In this document: positions 42,937 through 51,453 of the stretch, piece after piece
How positions within the stretch are numbered: position 1 is the first letter of the stretch
Layout: each line of letters opens with the position of its first letter
Assembly: GCA_025846845.1 (NCBI GenBank)
Contig: JAOYTL010000010.1
Location: 1-64,000, forward strand
Origin: Alloboseaceae bacterium BT-24-1
GTDB taxonomy: Bacteria > Pseudomonadota > Alphaproteobacteria > Rhizobiales > Beijerinckiaceae
Direction: 5' to 3'
Length of the DNA: 64,000 nt
Notes under the pieces: model-generated
What the model saw: only the letters and a program-made list of their open reading frames with translations
What the model was told of the DNA's origin: nothing
The model's database searches: none
Position numbers and translations under genes: made by a program

Positions 42937-44370
42937 TCAGGCTGCGGCGTAGCCGACCGTTCCCTTGATCTCGAGGAATTCCTCAAGGCCGAAATCGGCG
43001 TATTCGCGGCCATTGCCGGACTGCTTGTAGCCGCCGAAGGGCGCGCCGGCATCCCAAGCCGGGTAGTTGATGTAGACATTGCCGGAGCGCATCTGCGCCG
43101 CGACCTTGCGCGCCCGCTCCAGCGAACCCGACTGGATATAGGAGGCGAGCCCGTAGGGTGTGTCGTTCGCCCGCGCGATCACTTCCTCTTCGCTCTCATA
43201 GGGCAGGATCGAGAGCACCGGCCCGAATATCTCCTCTCGCGCGATCGTCATCTCGTCGGTCACGCCGCCGAACACCGTTGGGCGCACATAGTAGCCGCGA
43301 TTGAGGTCTTCCGGCCGGCCCGGGCCGCCGGTCACCAGCGTCGCGCCTTCCTTGATGCCGCTCTCGATCAGGCGCTGGATCTTGTCGTACTGCGTCTCGC
43401 TGACGACCGGACCAAGGAAGACGCTCTCCGTCGACGGCGCGCCGACCTTGAGCGGCTCGGCGGTCGCCTTGGCGATGGCCAGCGCGTCCTCATGCAGCTT
43501 GGCCGGTACGAACATCCGCGTCGGCGCGTTGCAGGACTGGCCGGAGTTGCGCATCACGCTCTCGACGCCGAGCTTCACCGACTTCTTCAGATCGGCATCG
43601 TCGAGGATGATGTTGGCGGACTTGCCGCCGAGCTCCTGATGCACGCGCTTGACCGTGTCGGCCGCCGCCTTGGCAACCAGGATGCCGGCGCGGGTCGAGC
43701 CGGTGAACGAGACCATGTCGACGCCGGGATGGCGCGAGATCGCTTCGCCGACCGTCGGGCCGTCGCCGTTGACGAGATTGAACACACCCTTGGGCACGCC
43801 GGCCTCGTGCATCACCTCGGCGAAGATGATCGCATTCATCGGGGCGATCTCGGAGGGCTTCAGCACCATGGTGCAGCCGGCCGCGAGAGCCGGCGCGACC
43901 TTGCACATGATCTGGTTCAGCGGCCAGTTCCAGGGCGTGATCATACCGACGACGCCGATCGGCTCCTTGGCGATCAGGGTGGTGCCGCGCAGCTCCTCGA
44001 ACTCAAAATTCTCCAGCGTCTCGATCATCTTGGCGAGATGCCCGGTCCCCATTGCGGCCTGCGCCCGGTGAGCCAGCTCCTTCGGCGCGCCCATCTCCTG
44101 CGACAGCGCGTTCGCGATATCGGCATAGCGCGCCTTGTAGGCTTCGAGCAGGCGCCGCATCAGCGCCAGGCGCTCCTGCTTCGAGGTCGCGGCGAACGCC
44201 GGAAAGGCGGCGCGCGCCGCCGCGACGGCCTTGTCGACATCCGCCTCGCTGCCGAGCGCGATCTGCGCGAAGGCTTCCTCGGTCGAGGGATCGATCACGT
44301 CCAGGGTCTTCAACCCGGCGGCGGGGTCGACCCAGGCACCGTCAATATAGAACTGCAGGGCGTGAGACAT
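42937..44370 (-). CDS. NAD(P)-dependent aldehyde dehydrogenase
   Basis: A 477-residue ALDH. MITPWNWPLNQIMCK holds the NAD site near residue 143, E246 lies in QELGGKSAN and the nucleophile C280 is in NSGQSCNAPTR. The asparagine after Cys and the PWNW motif are typical of the ALDH subfamily related to 3-succinoylsemialdehyde and broad-substrate enzymes. The real substrate is unknown. GGAAGGAAG precedes the ATG. Its terminator is at 42876-42909. Confidence 0.92.
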   Translation of the reverse strand: MSHALQFYIDGAWVDPAAGLKTLDVIDPSTEEAFAQIALGSEADVDKAVAAARAAFPAFAATSKQERLALMRRLLEAYKARYADIANALSQEMGAPKELAHRAQAAMGTGHLAKMIETLENFEFEELRGTTLIAKEPIGVVGMITPWNWPLNQIMCKVAPALAAGCTMVLKPSEIAPMNAIIFAEVMHEAGVPKGVFNLVNGDGPTVGEAISRHPGVDMVSFTGSTRAGILVAKAAADTVKRVHQELGGKSANIILDDADLKKSVKLGVESVMRNSGQSCNAPTRMFVPAKLHEDALAIAKATAEPLKVGAPSTESVFLGPVVSETQYDKIQRLIESGIKEGATLVTGGPGRPEDLNRGYYVRPTVFGGVTDEMTIAREEIFGPVLSILPYESEEEVIARANDTPYGLASYIQSGSLERARKVAAQMRSGNVYINYPAWDAGAPFGGYKQSGNGREYADFGLEEFLEIKGTVGYAAA

Positions 44371-44703
44371 GATCGGGCTTCCTTCCTTCTGCGCGACGCT
44401 CGGCCGGACATTTTGAACCGGCCTGCCCCTGCGCTGTGTCTTGTCAGATACAACGTAGCAGGCTGAGAGCGCCTGTCATCGCGCGGTAGGCGAATGGGAG
44501 GAATACCCTGCGCGGGAGCGACCGAGGAAGAGTCGTTGAAACTGGGCGCCTTTCCGACCCAACGGAGATAGCGGCAACGCCAGCGAGAAGCAGCCTGCAC
44601 ATCTCGTGCAATGTAGCCACCGAATCCTGGGCGGAGGGCGCAGGCGCGGCATCTTCGAGTCGCGAGACCTTGCGCCGCGTCAAGTGAATGGGTGACACCT
44701 ACC
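44371..44703. other. Intergenic region, divergent promoters
   Basis: The gap carries promoters for the aldehyde dehydrogenase (minus) and the exported hydrolase (plus). It contains purine-rich and GC-rich tracts such as GGGAGGAATACC and GCGGGAGCG that look structured. I compared it by eye with glycine, TPP and cobalamin riboswitch consensus blocks and did not find a convincing match. No gene is seen. Confidence 0.4.
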
Positions 44704-45447
44704 ATGTTCGGATTTCAGCAGCACGCTTCGCGCGCGCTCAGTGCCCTCGCGATCGCCTTGTGGCTCGCCGCCCCGTCGGCTCGGGCTGAGGCGCCGATAA
44801 CGGTCAAGGGCGGTGAGACCGTGACGATCGCCGGCGTCCGCAGCATCCTCATCCGGGCTCCTCATCCCAAGGGCAGCGTGATCCTGCTGACCGGCGGCGA
44901 TGGCCGGCTCGATGTCGGCAATGGCGGCCGCTTCGGGAAGGCCGGAGACAACGTCCTGATCCGCAACCGCGATGCCTTCGCCATACAAGGCTACAACGTG
45001 CTTCTCGCCGAGCTCGGGACGAACCTCTCTGCTGCAGTCGACCACATGGCCGCCATCAAGCGCCCGGTCATCGTGATCGCCACCAGCAAGGGCACGCAGC
45101 GAGCTGCCGAAGGGCTCGTGGAGGGCGCCATGCCGGACAGGCTCGTCCTGACCTCCGGCTTTCTCAGCAAGGCGTCCGGGCCTGACGACACCGTCCAGAG
45201 CATTCTGGGAACGCCGAACCGGCTGCCGCGAACGCTCGCGCTGCATCATCGCGAGGATCGCTGCCGCTGGACGCTGCCTGCCGGCGTTGCTCCCTTTCAG
45301 GCCTGGGCCGGCGGCCGGGCCCATATCGAGTGGATGAGTGGCGGCAATGCCGACGAGGCCAATCCCTGCCGCTCCAGCGCGCATCACGGCTTCGCCGGGC
45401 AGGATGAGGAATTCGTCGCCCGCATCGTCAAGTTCATGATGCGCTGA
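44704..45447 (+). CDS. Exported alpha/beta hydrolase-like protein
   Basis: A 247-residue protein with signal peptide (ALAIALWLAAPSARA). PHPKGSVILLTGGDGRLDVG is the beta-strand and oxyanion turn of a hydrolase fold, and VIVIATSKGTQRAAE may carry the nucleophile elbow, although the GxSxG motif is replaced by ATSKG. SAHHGFAGQ near the end could supply His. Substrate is unknown. The start at ATG 44704 is preferred over a GTG 4 codons upstream. Confidence 0.7.
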   Translation: MFGFQQHASRALSALAIALWLAAPSARAEAPITVKGGETVTIAGVRSILIRAPHPKGSVILLTGGDGRLDVGNGGRFGKAGDNVLIRNRDAFAIQGYNVLLAELGTNLSAAVDHMAAIKRPVIVIATSKGTQRAAEGLVEGAMPDRLVLTSGFLSKASGPDDTVQSILGTPNRLPRTLALHHREDRCRWTLPAGVAPFQAWAGGRAHIEWMSGGNADEANPCRSSAHHGFAGQDEEFVARIVKFMMR

Positions 45448-45526
45448 AGGTGGCTGCACAGCCGCGCAATGTTCGAGCAAGCCGACGCAACGACCACTCC
45501 GCCGGGGCCACCGTGGAGTTCGGATC

Positions 45527-46210
45527 ATGCGATTCGGCAATGGGCAATCTGCGGCGTTCGCCGGCCGCGCCTTGCACGCCTATCTCGATTTCGTCCAGCG
45601 GACGACCCGCTTCAAGCCGGCGATCCCGGGCGCCAGGCCGTGGGAGCGCAGCCGCGAGCCCTTCATCGCCCTGACCTGGCATGGCCAGCAGATGCTGAGC
45701 CTTGCGGCCTTAGACGGCGCATCGCAGGTCGCGATCCTGGCCTCGCTGCATTTCGACGGATCCGTGGTGGCCTCGGTGGTCGGGCGGGCCGGTTTCCAGG
45801 TCATCCGCGGCTCGGGCACGCAGAGCCGCGCGAAGATCCAGGCCAAGCGCGCCATTCCCGCCTTCTTCGAGATGCGGGAGGCACTGCGCGACGGCACCAG
45901 CCTCTTGCTCACCGCCGATGTCCCGAAGGTCGCGCGCGTCGCCGGCCAGGGCGCGGTCCAGCTCGCGCGTGCCACCGGCCGGCCGATCTATCTCTTCGCC
46001 GCGGTGACCAGCGCACGTGTCGAGCTCGACAACTGGGACAAGGCCAGCATCGCCCTGCCCTTCGGCCGTGGCTGCATTCTCTGGTCGGAGCCGCTCTATG
46101 TCCGCCGCACGGCGGACGAGCGGGAGATGGGCCTGATCGCGCTCGATATTTCGAGCCAGCTCGACGAGCTGCACGCCACGGCACGTCGCCTTCTCGAGCG
46201 GCGCCGCTAG
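45527..46210 (+). CDS. DUF374 family protein (lysophospholipid acyltransferase-like)
   Basis: A 227-residue protein. FIALTWHGQQML matches the DUF374 opening [ALxWHGQ], with His as the likely catalytic base, followed by SLHFDGSVVASVVGRAGFQVIRGSGTQS. LTADVPKVARVAGQGAVQLARATGRPIYLFA is the TPDGP region. These proteins belong to the LpxL/PlsC acyltransferase superfamily and are thought to act on lipid A or phospholipid; the substrate is unknown. The canonical TPDGP is degraded to TADVP here. Confidence 0.78.
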   Translation: MRFGNGQSAAFAGRALHAYLDFVQRTTRFKPAIPGARPWERSREPFIALTWHGQQMLSLAALDGASQVAILASLHFDGSVVASVVGRAGFQVIRGSGTQSRAKIQAKRAIPAFFEMREALRDGTSLLLTADVPKVARVAGQGAVQLARATGRPIYLFAAVTSARVELDNWDKASIALPFGRGCILWSEPLYVRRTADEREMGLIALDISSQLDELHATARRLLERRR

Positions 46211-46333
46211 AGCCGGATGATTTCAGATGGAATCGCTTTGCGGTTCCATCTGAAATCTGAATCCGTCTCTCATCAAAGAGTTAGAGCAGGATTCTTGCGA
46301 AAAACCGGTTCCCACTTTTTCGCATCCTGCTCT
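46209..46333. repeat. Tandem pair of palindromic intergenic elements
   Basis: Element one (46209-46270) has flanks AGAGCCGGAT and TGAATCCGTCTCT around a perfect 14-bp stem, GATTTCAGATGGAA with its complement. Element two (46283-46333) has arms AGAGCAGGAT and ATCCTGCTCT with GCGAAAAA/TTTTTCGC inside. The identical flanks recur, on the other strand, at 50338-50387 around a different stem. The first element overlaps the stop codon of the DUF374 gene. Confidence 0.85.
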
Positions 46334-46363
46334 AGGATCGGAGCCTTGTTTATCCGAGACGTG

Positions 46364-47032
46364 TCAGCGGCCCGGTGGGGGGCAGTCGGCCGGCGTGGGG
46401 CAGATCCTGCCGGGCGGACGCAGCTGTTCCTGCACACCCGCCGGCTCGATGACGATGCGGCTGAGATCGCCGGAAAGGCGCAGGCCGAGGCCGGAGGAAA
46501 TCAGGACAATGCGGGCGCGCGTGGAGGCGAGGATGGTGGCGTTGGCGCCGGCGAGAAAATGGGCGCTGCCGCCGAGGCTGCCATAGGTGCCGAACACATC
46601 CTCGTAGCGATCGAGCCCGTAGACCAGCATGATCACCCGGCCGTAATCGGCGCCGAGGCCGATGCCGACGGAGAGCGCCGACCAGCTCACCGGCATCGGA
46701 ATCCCGTCGGAGAAGCGCAATTCGCCGCTGCCATGGCGGCCGCCGAGCACGAAGGAACCGCTGAGCTCTCCGCCCACGATATAGGCGTTCGGCTCGCCGA
46801 AGAGCGCGAGCGAGCGTTCGATCGGGATGCTGACCGTCTTGGAAGCGGTGTCGAAGACGCCCTCGACGATCCCGAAGATATCCTGCCGCGAGGTCGTCGG
46901 CAGCTGGCCAGCCCGGACATCTCCCTTCGTGACAGCCCCTTGCGCGAGCACGAGGCTCGGCACCAAGGCCAGCAGCGTGGCCAGCATGAAGCGCAGCCCA
47001 GGCCAACTCCAGATGACGCGTAACGCGGACAT
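46364..47032 (-). CDS. DUF1134 (EipA-like) exported envelope protein
   Basis: A 222-residue protein with signal peptide (FMLATLLALVPSLVLAQ). The DUF1134 core is present: SLALFGEPNAYIVGGELSGSFVLGGRHGSGEL, SVGIGLGADYGRVIMLVYGL and GSLGGSAHFLAGANATIL. In Brucella the family member EipA adopts a small beta-barrel and is required for envelope integrity. This copy has a long Pro-rich tail (PPGRICPTPADCPPPGR). The start is the ATG at 47032; an upstream extension lacks a signal peptide. Confidence 0.8.
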   Translation of the reverse strand: MSALRVIWSWPGLRFMLATLLALVPSLVLAQGAVTKGDVRAGQLPTTSRQDIFGIVEGVFDTASKTVSIPIERSLALFGEPNAYIVGGELSGSFVLGGRHGSGELRFSDGIPMPVSWSALSVGIGLGADYGRVIMLVYGLDRYEDVFGTYGSLGGSAHFLAGANATILASTRARIVLISSGLGLRLSGDLSRIVIEPAGVQEQLRPPGRICPTPADCPPPGR

Positions 47033-47245
47033 CAGGCCGGCAGCTCCGGGAGAGAGTTGAACGGCAATGGCAATACGGTCCATGCAGAGACAGGAAGAGG
47101 CGAGCGCCCCGCTCCGCAAGCCATACCCCGATCGAGGTTCCGTGACGACCCGCAACGCCGCATCAATCTCCAGCCGATCGCAAGCGACAGACCTGCTCTC
47201 CCGAGAAGGTCGCCGCACAGCCCGGCATGATAGCGGAGACCGGCC

Positions 47246-48589
47246 ATGACCTCACTGTCGCGCGCCCTCACCCTGCGTCTGTCGCTGCTCGGCATCGTCC
47301 TGTTCACCGCCTTCATCGGCGCTGTCATCGCCTTCGCCCTGATTACCGAGGATCCTGGCGCCCTGCGCAATGACGTCACCTCCCGGATCATCCGGCAAGG
47401 CGTGCGCCAACAGCCCGGCAACGCCTTGCAGGTCGAGAAGACCGCAGACCTGACCCGGATCGAGGGCGCCAGCCCCGGGCTCTGGTACCTGGTCTCGGAT
47501 GGACGTTCCGTCGTCGAGTATGCGCCAGAGTTGCGGCCGGGCCTGCCGATCGACATTCGGCTCGACGGGCCGACCATCGCCGCGCAGATGCGGGTCGGCG
47601 GCGACAACGCGCTCGCCTTCGACGTGATCGAGAAGGACGGCAACCGCTTCATCGTCGCGACCGGCGGCGGCCGACCGGGCTGGGATCTGATCCTCGGCTT
47701 CTACTTGCGGGCCATCGCAGGCTCGGCGCTGGCGATCTCGGTGGTCTTCGGCCTGCTGATCGCAGGCGCGATCGCCATGTCGGTCTCCTATATCGGCGCG
47801 CGGCTGCGCAGCGCCGCGGAGGCCGCTGCCCGGATCGACCCCAGGGCGCCGCGCGGCCTGCTGCCGACCGAGGAAACCCCGGTCGAACTGATGCCGCTGA
47901 CCACGGCGCTCAATGCCGCGCTCGACCAGATCGCCGGGAACATGGAGGTGCAGCAGCGCTTCATGAACAATGTCGCGCACGAGCTGCGCACCCCGCTGAC
48001 CGTGATGCGCGGCCGGATCGACGCGCTGCCGAACGATCAGATGCGGCTGGCGCTCACCACCGACGTCAACCGGCTGACCACCATCGTCTCGTCGATGCTG
48101 CAGCTCGCGCGCCTGCACAGCACGGAGCTCCCCTTCGAGCCGCTGCAGCTCAACGGCACTGCCCGCGCAGTGCTGGCCGATCTCGCGCCGTTGATCCTGA
48201 GCAACGGCGCCGATATTGCGCTGGAGGAGGAAGGCGATCGCCGATCGCTGATCCAGGCCAACGAGCCTACGGTCCGGGCGGCCATCGCCAATCTGGTCGA
48301 CAATGCGCTGCGCCACGCCCAAGCGAAATCGACGATCCTGGTCAAGGTGATCGACGGCGCCGTGGTTGAAGTCGCCGATGACGGGGTCGGCATCGAGGCC
48401 TCCGACCGCTCGCAGGTGACCGAGCCGTTCAACCGGATGTCGCCGAACTCGACAGGCGCGGGCCTCGGCCTGACGATCGTGCGCGACATCATGGCGGCCC
48501 ATGGCGGGACGCTCACCATCCTCGGCCGGCCTGGCGGCGGCACTTTGGTGCGGCTGGTCTTCCCGCCGCCCGAGACCAGCGGCGGCTGA
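47246..48589 (+). CDS. Sensor histidine kinase
   Basis: A 447-residue membrane kinase. Two membrane segments (about residues 10-33 and 152-182) bracket a periplasmic sensor of ~115 residues. The dimerisation box FMNNVAHELRTPLTVMRGR has H245 as phosphoacceptor, then N box NLVDNALRHA, G1 VADDGVGIE and G2 GAGLGLTIV. The ligand is not known. The likely partner regulator is 200 bp away on the opposite strand, tail to tail, an uncommon arrangement. Confidence 0.92.
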   Translation: MTSLSRALTLRLSLLGIVLFTAFIGAVIAFALITEDPGALRNDVTSRIIRQGVRQQPGNALQVEKTADLTRIEGASPGLWYLVSDGRSVVEYAPELRPGLPIDIRLDGPTIAAQMRVGGDNALAFDVIEKDGNRFIVATGGGRPGWDLILGFYLRAIAGSALAISVVFGLLIAGAIAMSVSYIGARLRSAAEAAARIDPRAPRGLLPTEETPVELMPLTTALNAALDQIAGNMEVQQRFMNNVAHELRTPLTVMRGRIDALPNDQMRLALTTDVNRLTTIVSSMLQLARLHSTELPFEPLQLNGTARAVLADLAPLILSNGADIALEEEGDRRSLIQANEPTVRAAIANLVDNALRHAQAKSTILVKVIDGAVVEVADDGVGIEASDRSQVTEPFNRMSPNSTGAGLGLTIVRDIMAAHGGTLTILGRPGGGTLVRLVFPPPETSGG

Positions 48590-48630
48590 GGAGCGGCGCT
48601 GTATCGAGACGGGCTCCGTTCGGTTTAAGC

Positions 48631-48780
48631 GTCATTCCGGGGCTTCGCGAAGCGAAGAGCCCGGAACCCAGAATCGATGCAGCTTGCTATATTGGCGCCC
48701 CGATCGACGTGTTATTCCGGACGTGACATCGGTTCCGGGCTCAGGCCTTCAGCCTGCCCCTGAAAGACGGTGTGGTTCCC
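48631..48780. repeat. Dispersed intergenic repeat between convergent kinase and regulator genes
   Basis: Begins GTCATTCCGGGGCTTCGCGA with GAGCCCGGAACCCAGAATC, and contains a second GTTATTCCGGACGTGACATC block with GGTTCCGGGCTC. This is the same class as 16916-17010. The inner CTTCGCGAAGCGAAG can form a hairpin. It separates the two convergent genes. Confidence 0.65.
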
Positions 48781-48797
48781 AGTCAAGAAAGCACAGC

Positions 48798-49481
48798 TCA
48801 GCACACCGTTTCCGACACCCTCAGCATATAGCCGATGCCGCGCAGCGAGGTGATCTCGACCCGGGCGCCGGCATCCTTGAGCTTGCGCCGCAGCCGCGAG
48901 ATCTGCGCCTCCAGCGTGTTCGACTCGATCAGGTCGTCGAAGCCGTAGACAGCCTCGATCAGGACGTCGCGGGTGACGACGCGGCCGACCCGCTGGACCA
49001 GCGCTTCCAGGATCAGCGCCTCGCGCCGGCGCAGGTCGAGCAGTTCCGAGCCGACGGAGGCACAGCGCCCCTCGAGATCGAGCGAGAGATTGCCTGCGGT
49101 GATCACCAGCGAGCGCTTGGGATTGCGCCGGCGCATGATGACCCGCAGGCGCGCCAGCAACTCCTCCGGCTCGAAAGGCTTGACCAGGTAGTCGTCCGCC
49201 CCGCCGTTCAAGCCCTCGATCACGTCGGCCTTGGCGTCGCGGGCGGTCAGGATCAGGAAGGCGGGCCGCGTATCGGAGGTGCTCAGCGCCTTGACGATCG
49301 ACAGGCCGTCGCCATCGGGCAGGCGCCGATCAACGATGACGATGTCGAAAGGCGTCGAGCGCAGGGCCGCCAGCGCCGCATCGATCGAGGTCGTGCGATC
49401 GGCGATCAGCCCTGCATTGGTGAGGAGCGAGGACAGGAAAGCCATCAGCTGAGGCTCGTCCTCGACGATCAAGGCACGCAT
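48798..49481 (-). CDS. OmpR/PhoB-family response regulator
   Basis: A 227-residue two-domain regulator. The receiver has acidic ED near residues 7-8, phosphoacceptor D51 in VIVDRRLPDGDG, T79 in LILTARD and K101 in YLVKPFEP. The C-terminal winged helix carries RRREALILEALVQRVGRVVTRDVL and ISRLRRKLKDAG. Target genes are unknown. The ATG at 49481 is preferred over the TTG one codon earlier. It is convergent with the histidine kinase. Confidence 0.93.
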   Translation of the reverse strand: MRALIVEDEPQLMAFLSSLLTNAGLIADRTTSIDAALAALRSTPFDIVIVDRRLPDGDGLSIVKALSTSDTRPAFLILTARDAKADVIEGLNGGADDYLVKPFEPEELLARLRVIMRRRNPKRSLVITAGNLSLDLEGRCASVGSELLDLRRREALILEALVQRVGRVVTRDVLIEAVYGFDDLIESNTLEAQISRLRRKLKDAGARVEITSLRGIGYMLRVSETVC

Positions 49482-49627
49482 CAAGGGGTCATTTCAGGGT
49501 GCACGGATGGAACGTGATGCCGGAATAGGGGCGAAATATCCAGACACATCACGCTCCATCCATGCCTTGGCGCGGCTGGCAGCCGCAAGGTGACCCGGAC
49601 CGGTCTCCCGGTCCGGGATTTCGAAAG

Positions 49628-50269
49628 TCAGAACCGGTAGTTCAGGCCGGTCTTGACGATATGCTCGCTGACGCCGACACGGGCCCGGCCGCTGGCGAAC
49701 TGGAAGTTCTGCTTGCCGAGCGAGACATAGTTGTACTCGACCTTGGCCGAGAGATTGTCGGTGATGCCGTATTCGGCGCCGGCGCCGACGACATAGCCGA
49801 TCTTGCTCTTCTCCTTCGAGACCAGGCCGTCGCTCGCCTTCAGGCTGCCATAGGCGACACCGCCGAGGCCATAGACCAGGAGGCGGTCGAAGGCGACGCC
49901 GGCGCGGGCCTTCAGGGTGCCGACATAGCGCATGTCGGCGCTGGTGCCGCCGCTGCGCTTGGCGCCCTTGCCGAAGCCGTTCATCGACATGTCGGCCTCG
50001 AGGCCGGTGACGAGACCGCCCATCTGCAGGTTGTAGCCGACCTGACCGCCGAGCAGGATTTCGTTGCGGCTCTTCTTGGCGGTTCCCTCGAAACGGTCGA
50101 AGGCGGCGCCCGCATGCACACCGGCGTAGATGCCGTTCCAGTTATAAGGGCGCGGCTGGGAATAGGCCGGCTGGTATTGCTGCACGCGCGCGGGACGATC
50201 GGCCGCCATGGCCGGGACCGCGGGCAGGGCCAGCAGGCCGAGGCCCACGATCGGAATGAGACGCTTCAT
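49628..50269 (-). CDS. Outer-membrane beta-barrel protein (Omp25-like)
   Basis: A 213-residue protein with signal peptide (GLGLLALPAVPAMAADR). Barrel strands include YNWNGIYAGVHAGAAFDRF, LLGGQVGYNLQMGGLVTGLEAD and ADMRYVGTLKARAGVAFDRLLVYGLGGVAYG, ending HIVKTGLNYRF with C-terminal Phe, recognised by the BAM complex. Length fits an 8-stranded Omp25-like barrel. AGGAG is 8 bases before the ATG. It lies 146 bp upstream of the regulator on the same strand and may be a target. Confidence 0.88.
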   Translation of the reverse strand: MKRLIPIVGLGLLALPAVPAMAADRPARVQQYQPAYSQPRPYNWNGIYAGVHAGAAFDRFEGTAKKSRNEILLGGQVGYNLQMGGLVTGLEADMSMNGFGKGAKRSGGTSADMRYVGTLKARAGVAFDRLLVYGLGGVAYGSLKASDGLVSKEKSKIGYVVGAGAEYGITDNLSAKVEYNYVSLGKQNFQFASGRARVGVSEHIVKTGLNYRF

Positions 50270-50312
50270 CAAAGGCTCCTTGCGGCGGCATGATCGCCGC
50301 CGACGCATCAGG

Positions 50313-50387
50313 CTAGAGCCCGCTCCGATTCAAAGGGAGAGACGGATTCACCGATCAGGTTGATCCAACCTGATCGGATCCGGCTCT
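50313..50387. repeat. Palindromic intergenic element with conserved flanks
   Basis: On the minus strand AGAGCCGGAT (50387-50378), a perfect 11-bp stem CCGATCAGGTT...AACCTGATCGG with GGATC loop, and TGAATCCGTCTCT (50350-50338). A further imperfect TAGAGCCCG block begins at 50313. The flanks equal those at 46209-46270 while the stem differs. Confidence 0.85.
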
Positions 50388-50523
50388 CGCGACCGCAGGT
50401 CCGTTCATCGGACCGGGTCAGCACGGCGCAGATTGCGGGCGAAGATTACGGCAACGTTGCCCGCCATGCGGGCACCGGCCTGAATCAGGTCCGTTGGAGC
50501 TGTACGGTCGCCGCGCGCGGCGC

Positions 50524-50802
50524 TCAGCCGTGGCCGATGCGCTCAGGGCGCCGTTGCACGCCGTGCGTGCTGCTCGCCCATTCGGCCAAGGGCGAGGTCG
50601 CTTGGAATTGCTCGATCGCGAGCAGCGTGATGTCGCCGGAATGACCGGAGCGGCGCAGGCCGAGAATCAGGCGTGCGAGCCATTCGCGATGGGGGTTCTC
50701 GAACGGCCCGTCGATCGGGCCGACATGCCGCCACGCCTCATGAAAGGCTGTTCCGAGGGCAGCGAGTTCATCGGGTCCGGCATTGAGTTGGCACGCAGGC
50801 AT
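50524..50802 (-). CDS. Small hypothetical protein
   Basis: A 92-residue cytoplasmic protein. It reads LGTAFHEAWRHVGP and REWLARLILGLRRSG, a helix-rich pattern seen in small conserved hypothetical proteins of Hyphomicrobiales. No function is known. GGGAAG lies 8 bases before the ATG; an 18-codon upstream extension is less likely. It lies after the repeat block. Confidence 0.5.
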   Translation of the reverse strand: MPACQLNAGPDELAALGTAFHEAWRHVGPIDGPFENPHREWLARLILGLRRSGHSGDITLLAIEQFQATSPLAEWASSTHGVQRRPERIGHG

Positions 50803-50920
50803 GGCGAGCTTCCCGGCGTTTGCATGCAGCGGACCAGAGCCCGCCCGGCTTTGCAATCGGAAGTTGCCCCTTCATCTGAATATTAGGCGAACGGCCGGTT
50901 AACGACAATCGGAGAAGCCG

Positions 50921-51145
50921 TCAGAGGCTGCTCACAATCTCGCGCGGATGACGGGCCGCGAAAGCACGAGCCGAATCGCGGAAGGCCACCCACGCAGGCA
51001 ATGCCTCGACCGGCGACTGATCAGCTTCGCGGATAAGGGGACGGGTGCGTTCGTCGATCGCGGCATCGGGGTCGATGCGCGCCGAGCGGCAGAGCGCCCG
51101 CGCGATCCTGATGATGCGCTGTTCTTCGCTGTCCTCGGGGATCAT
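50921..51145 (-). CDS. Small hypothetical protein
   Basis: A 74-residue protein, acidic then basic, with EQRIIRIARALCRSARIDPD and PAWVAFRDSARAFAARHP. It looks like a short helical cytoplasmic protein without membrane segment. Its coding nature is suggested by composition and by a believable start; the frame is open further upstream but the longer product shows no protein-like features. The gene lies between a small hypothetical gene and the divergent L,D-transpeptidase. Confidence 0.5.
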   Translation of the reverse strand: MIPEDSEEQRIIRIARALCRSARIDPDAAIDERTRPLIREADQSPVEALPAWVAFRDSARAFAARHPREIVSSL

Positions 51146-51453
51146 TGGTCGGCAGGCCTCGGCATCGTCATCGCGGATATGGCGCGACGAGAACGCACCG
51201 ACGCCCCCGCGGTTCCCGAAATTGCTCGCCTCGCTTCCGCCCGAAAACCGCCCAGATCGCACCAAGCAGCCTCCAGACAGCCGCGTCTGTTGCACACCGG
51301 CAACTGGCGCCTTCAAAGCTCGAAAGGTCGCGCCGATGTGAACGCCGGTCGATTGAATGACAGCCCTCGCTCTGCCAGAGATTTGGGGAATTGTTGACGT
51401 TTTTCCGTCACCTTTCTTCGCACCCGTCACCCCGCAATCCCTCCGAGGCCGCA

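Noticed and set aside
44371..44703. Purine-rich block resembling parts of glycine or cobalamin riboswitches.
   Set aside because: The conserved core blocks are missing or out of order, and the downstream genes are not typical targets.
48798..49484. TTG start at 49484 for the response regulator.
   Set aside because: The ATG one codon later matches family starts (MRALIVEDE).
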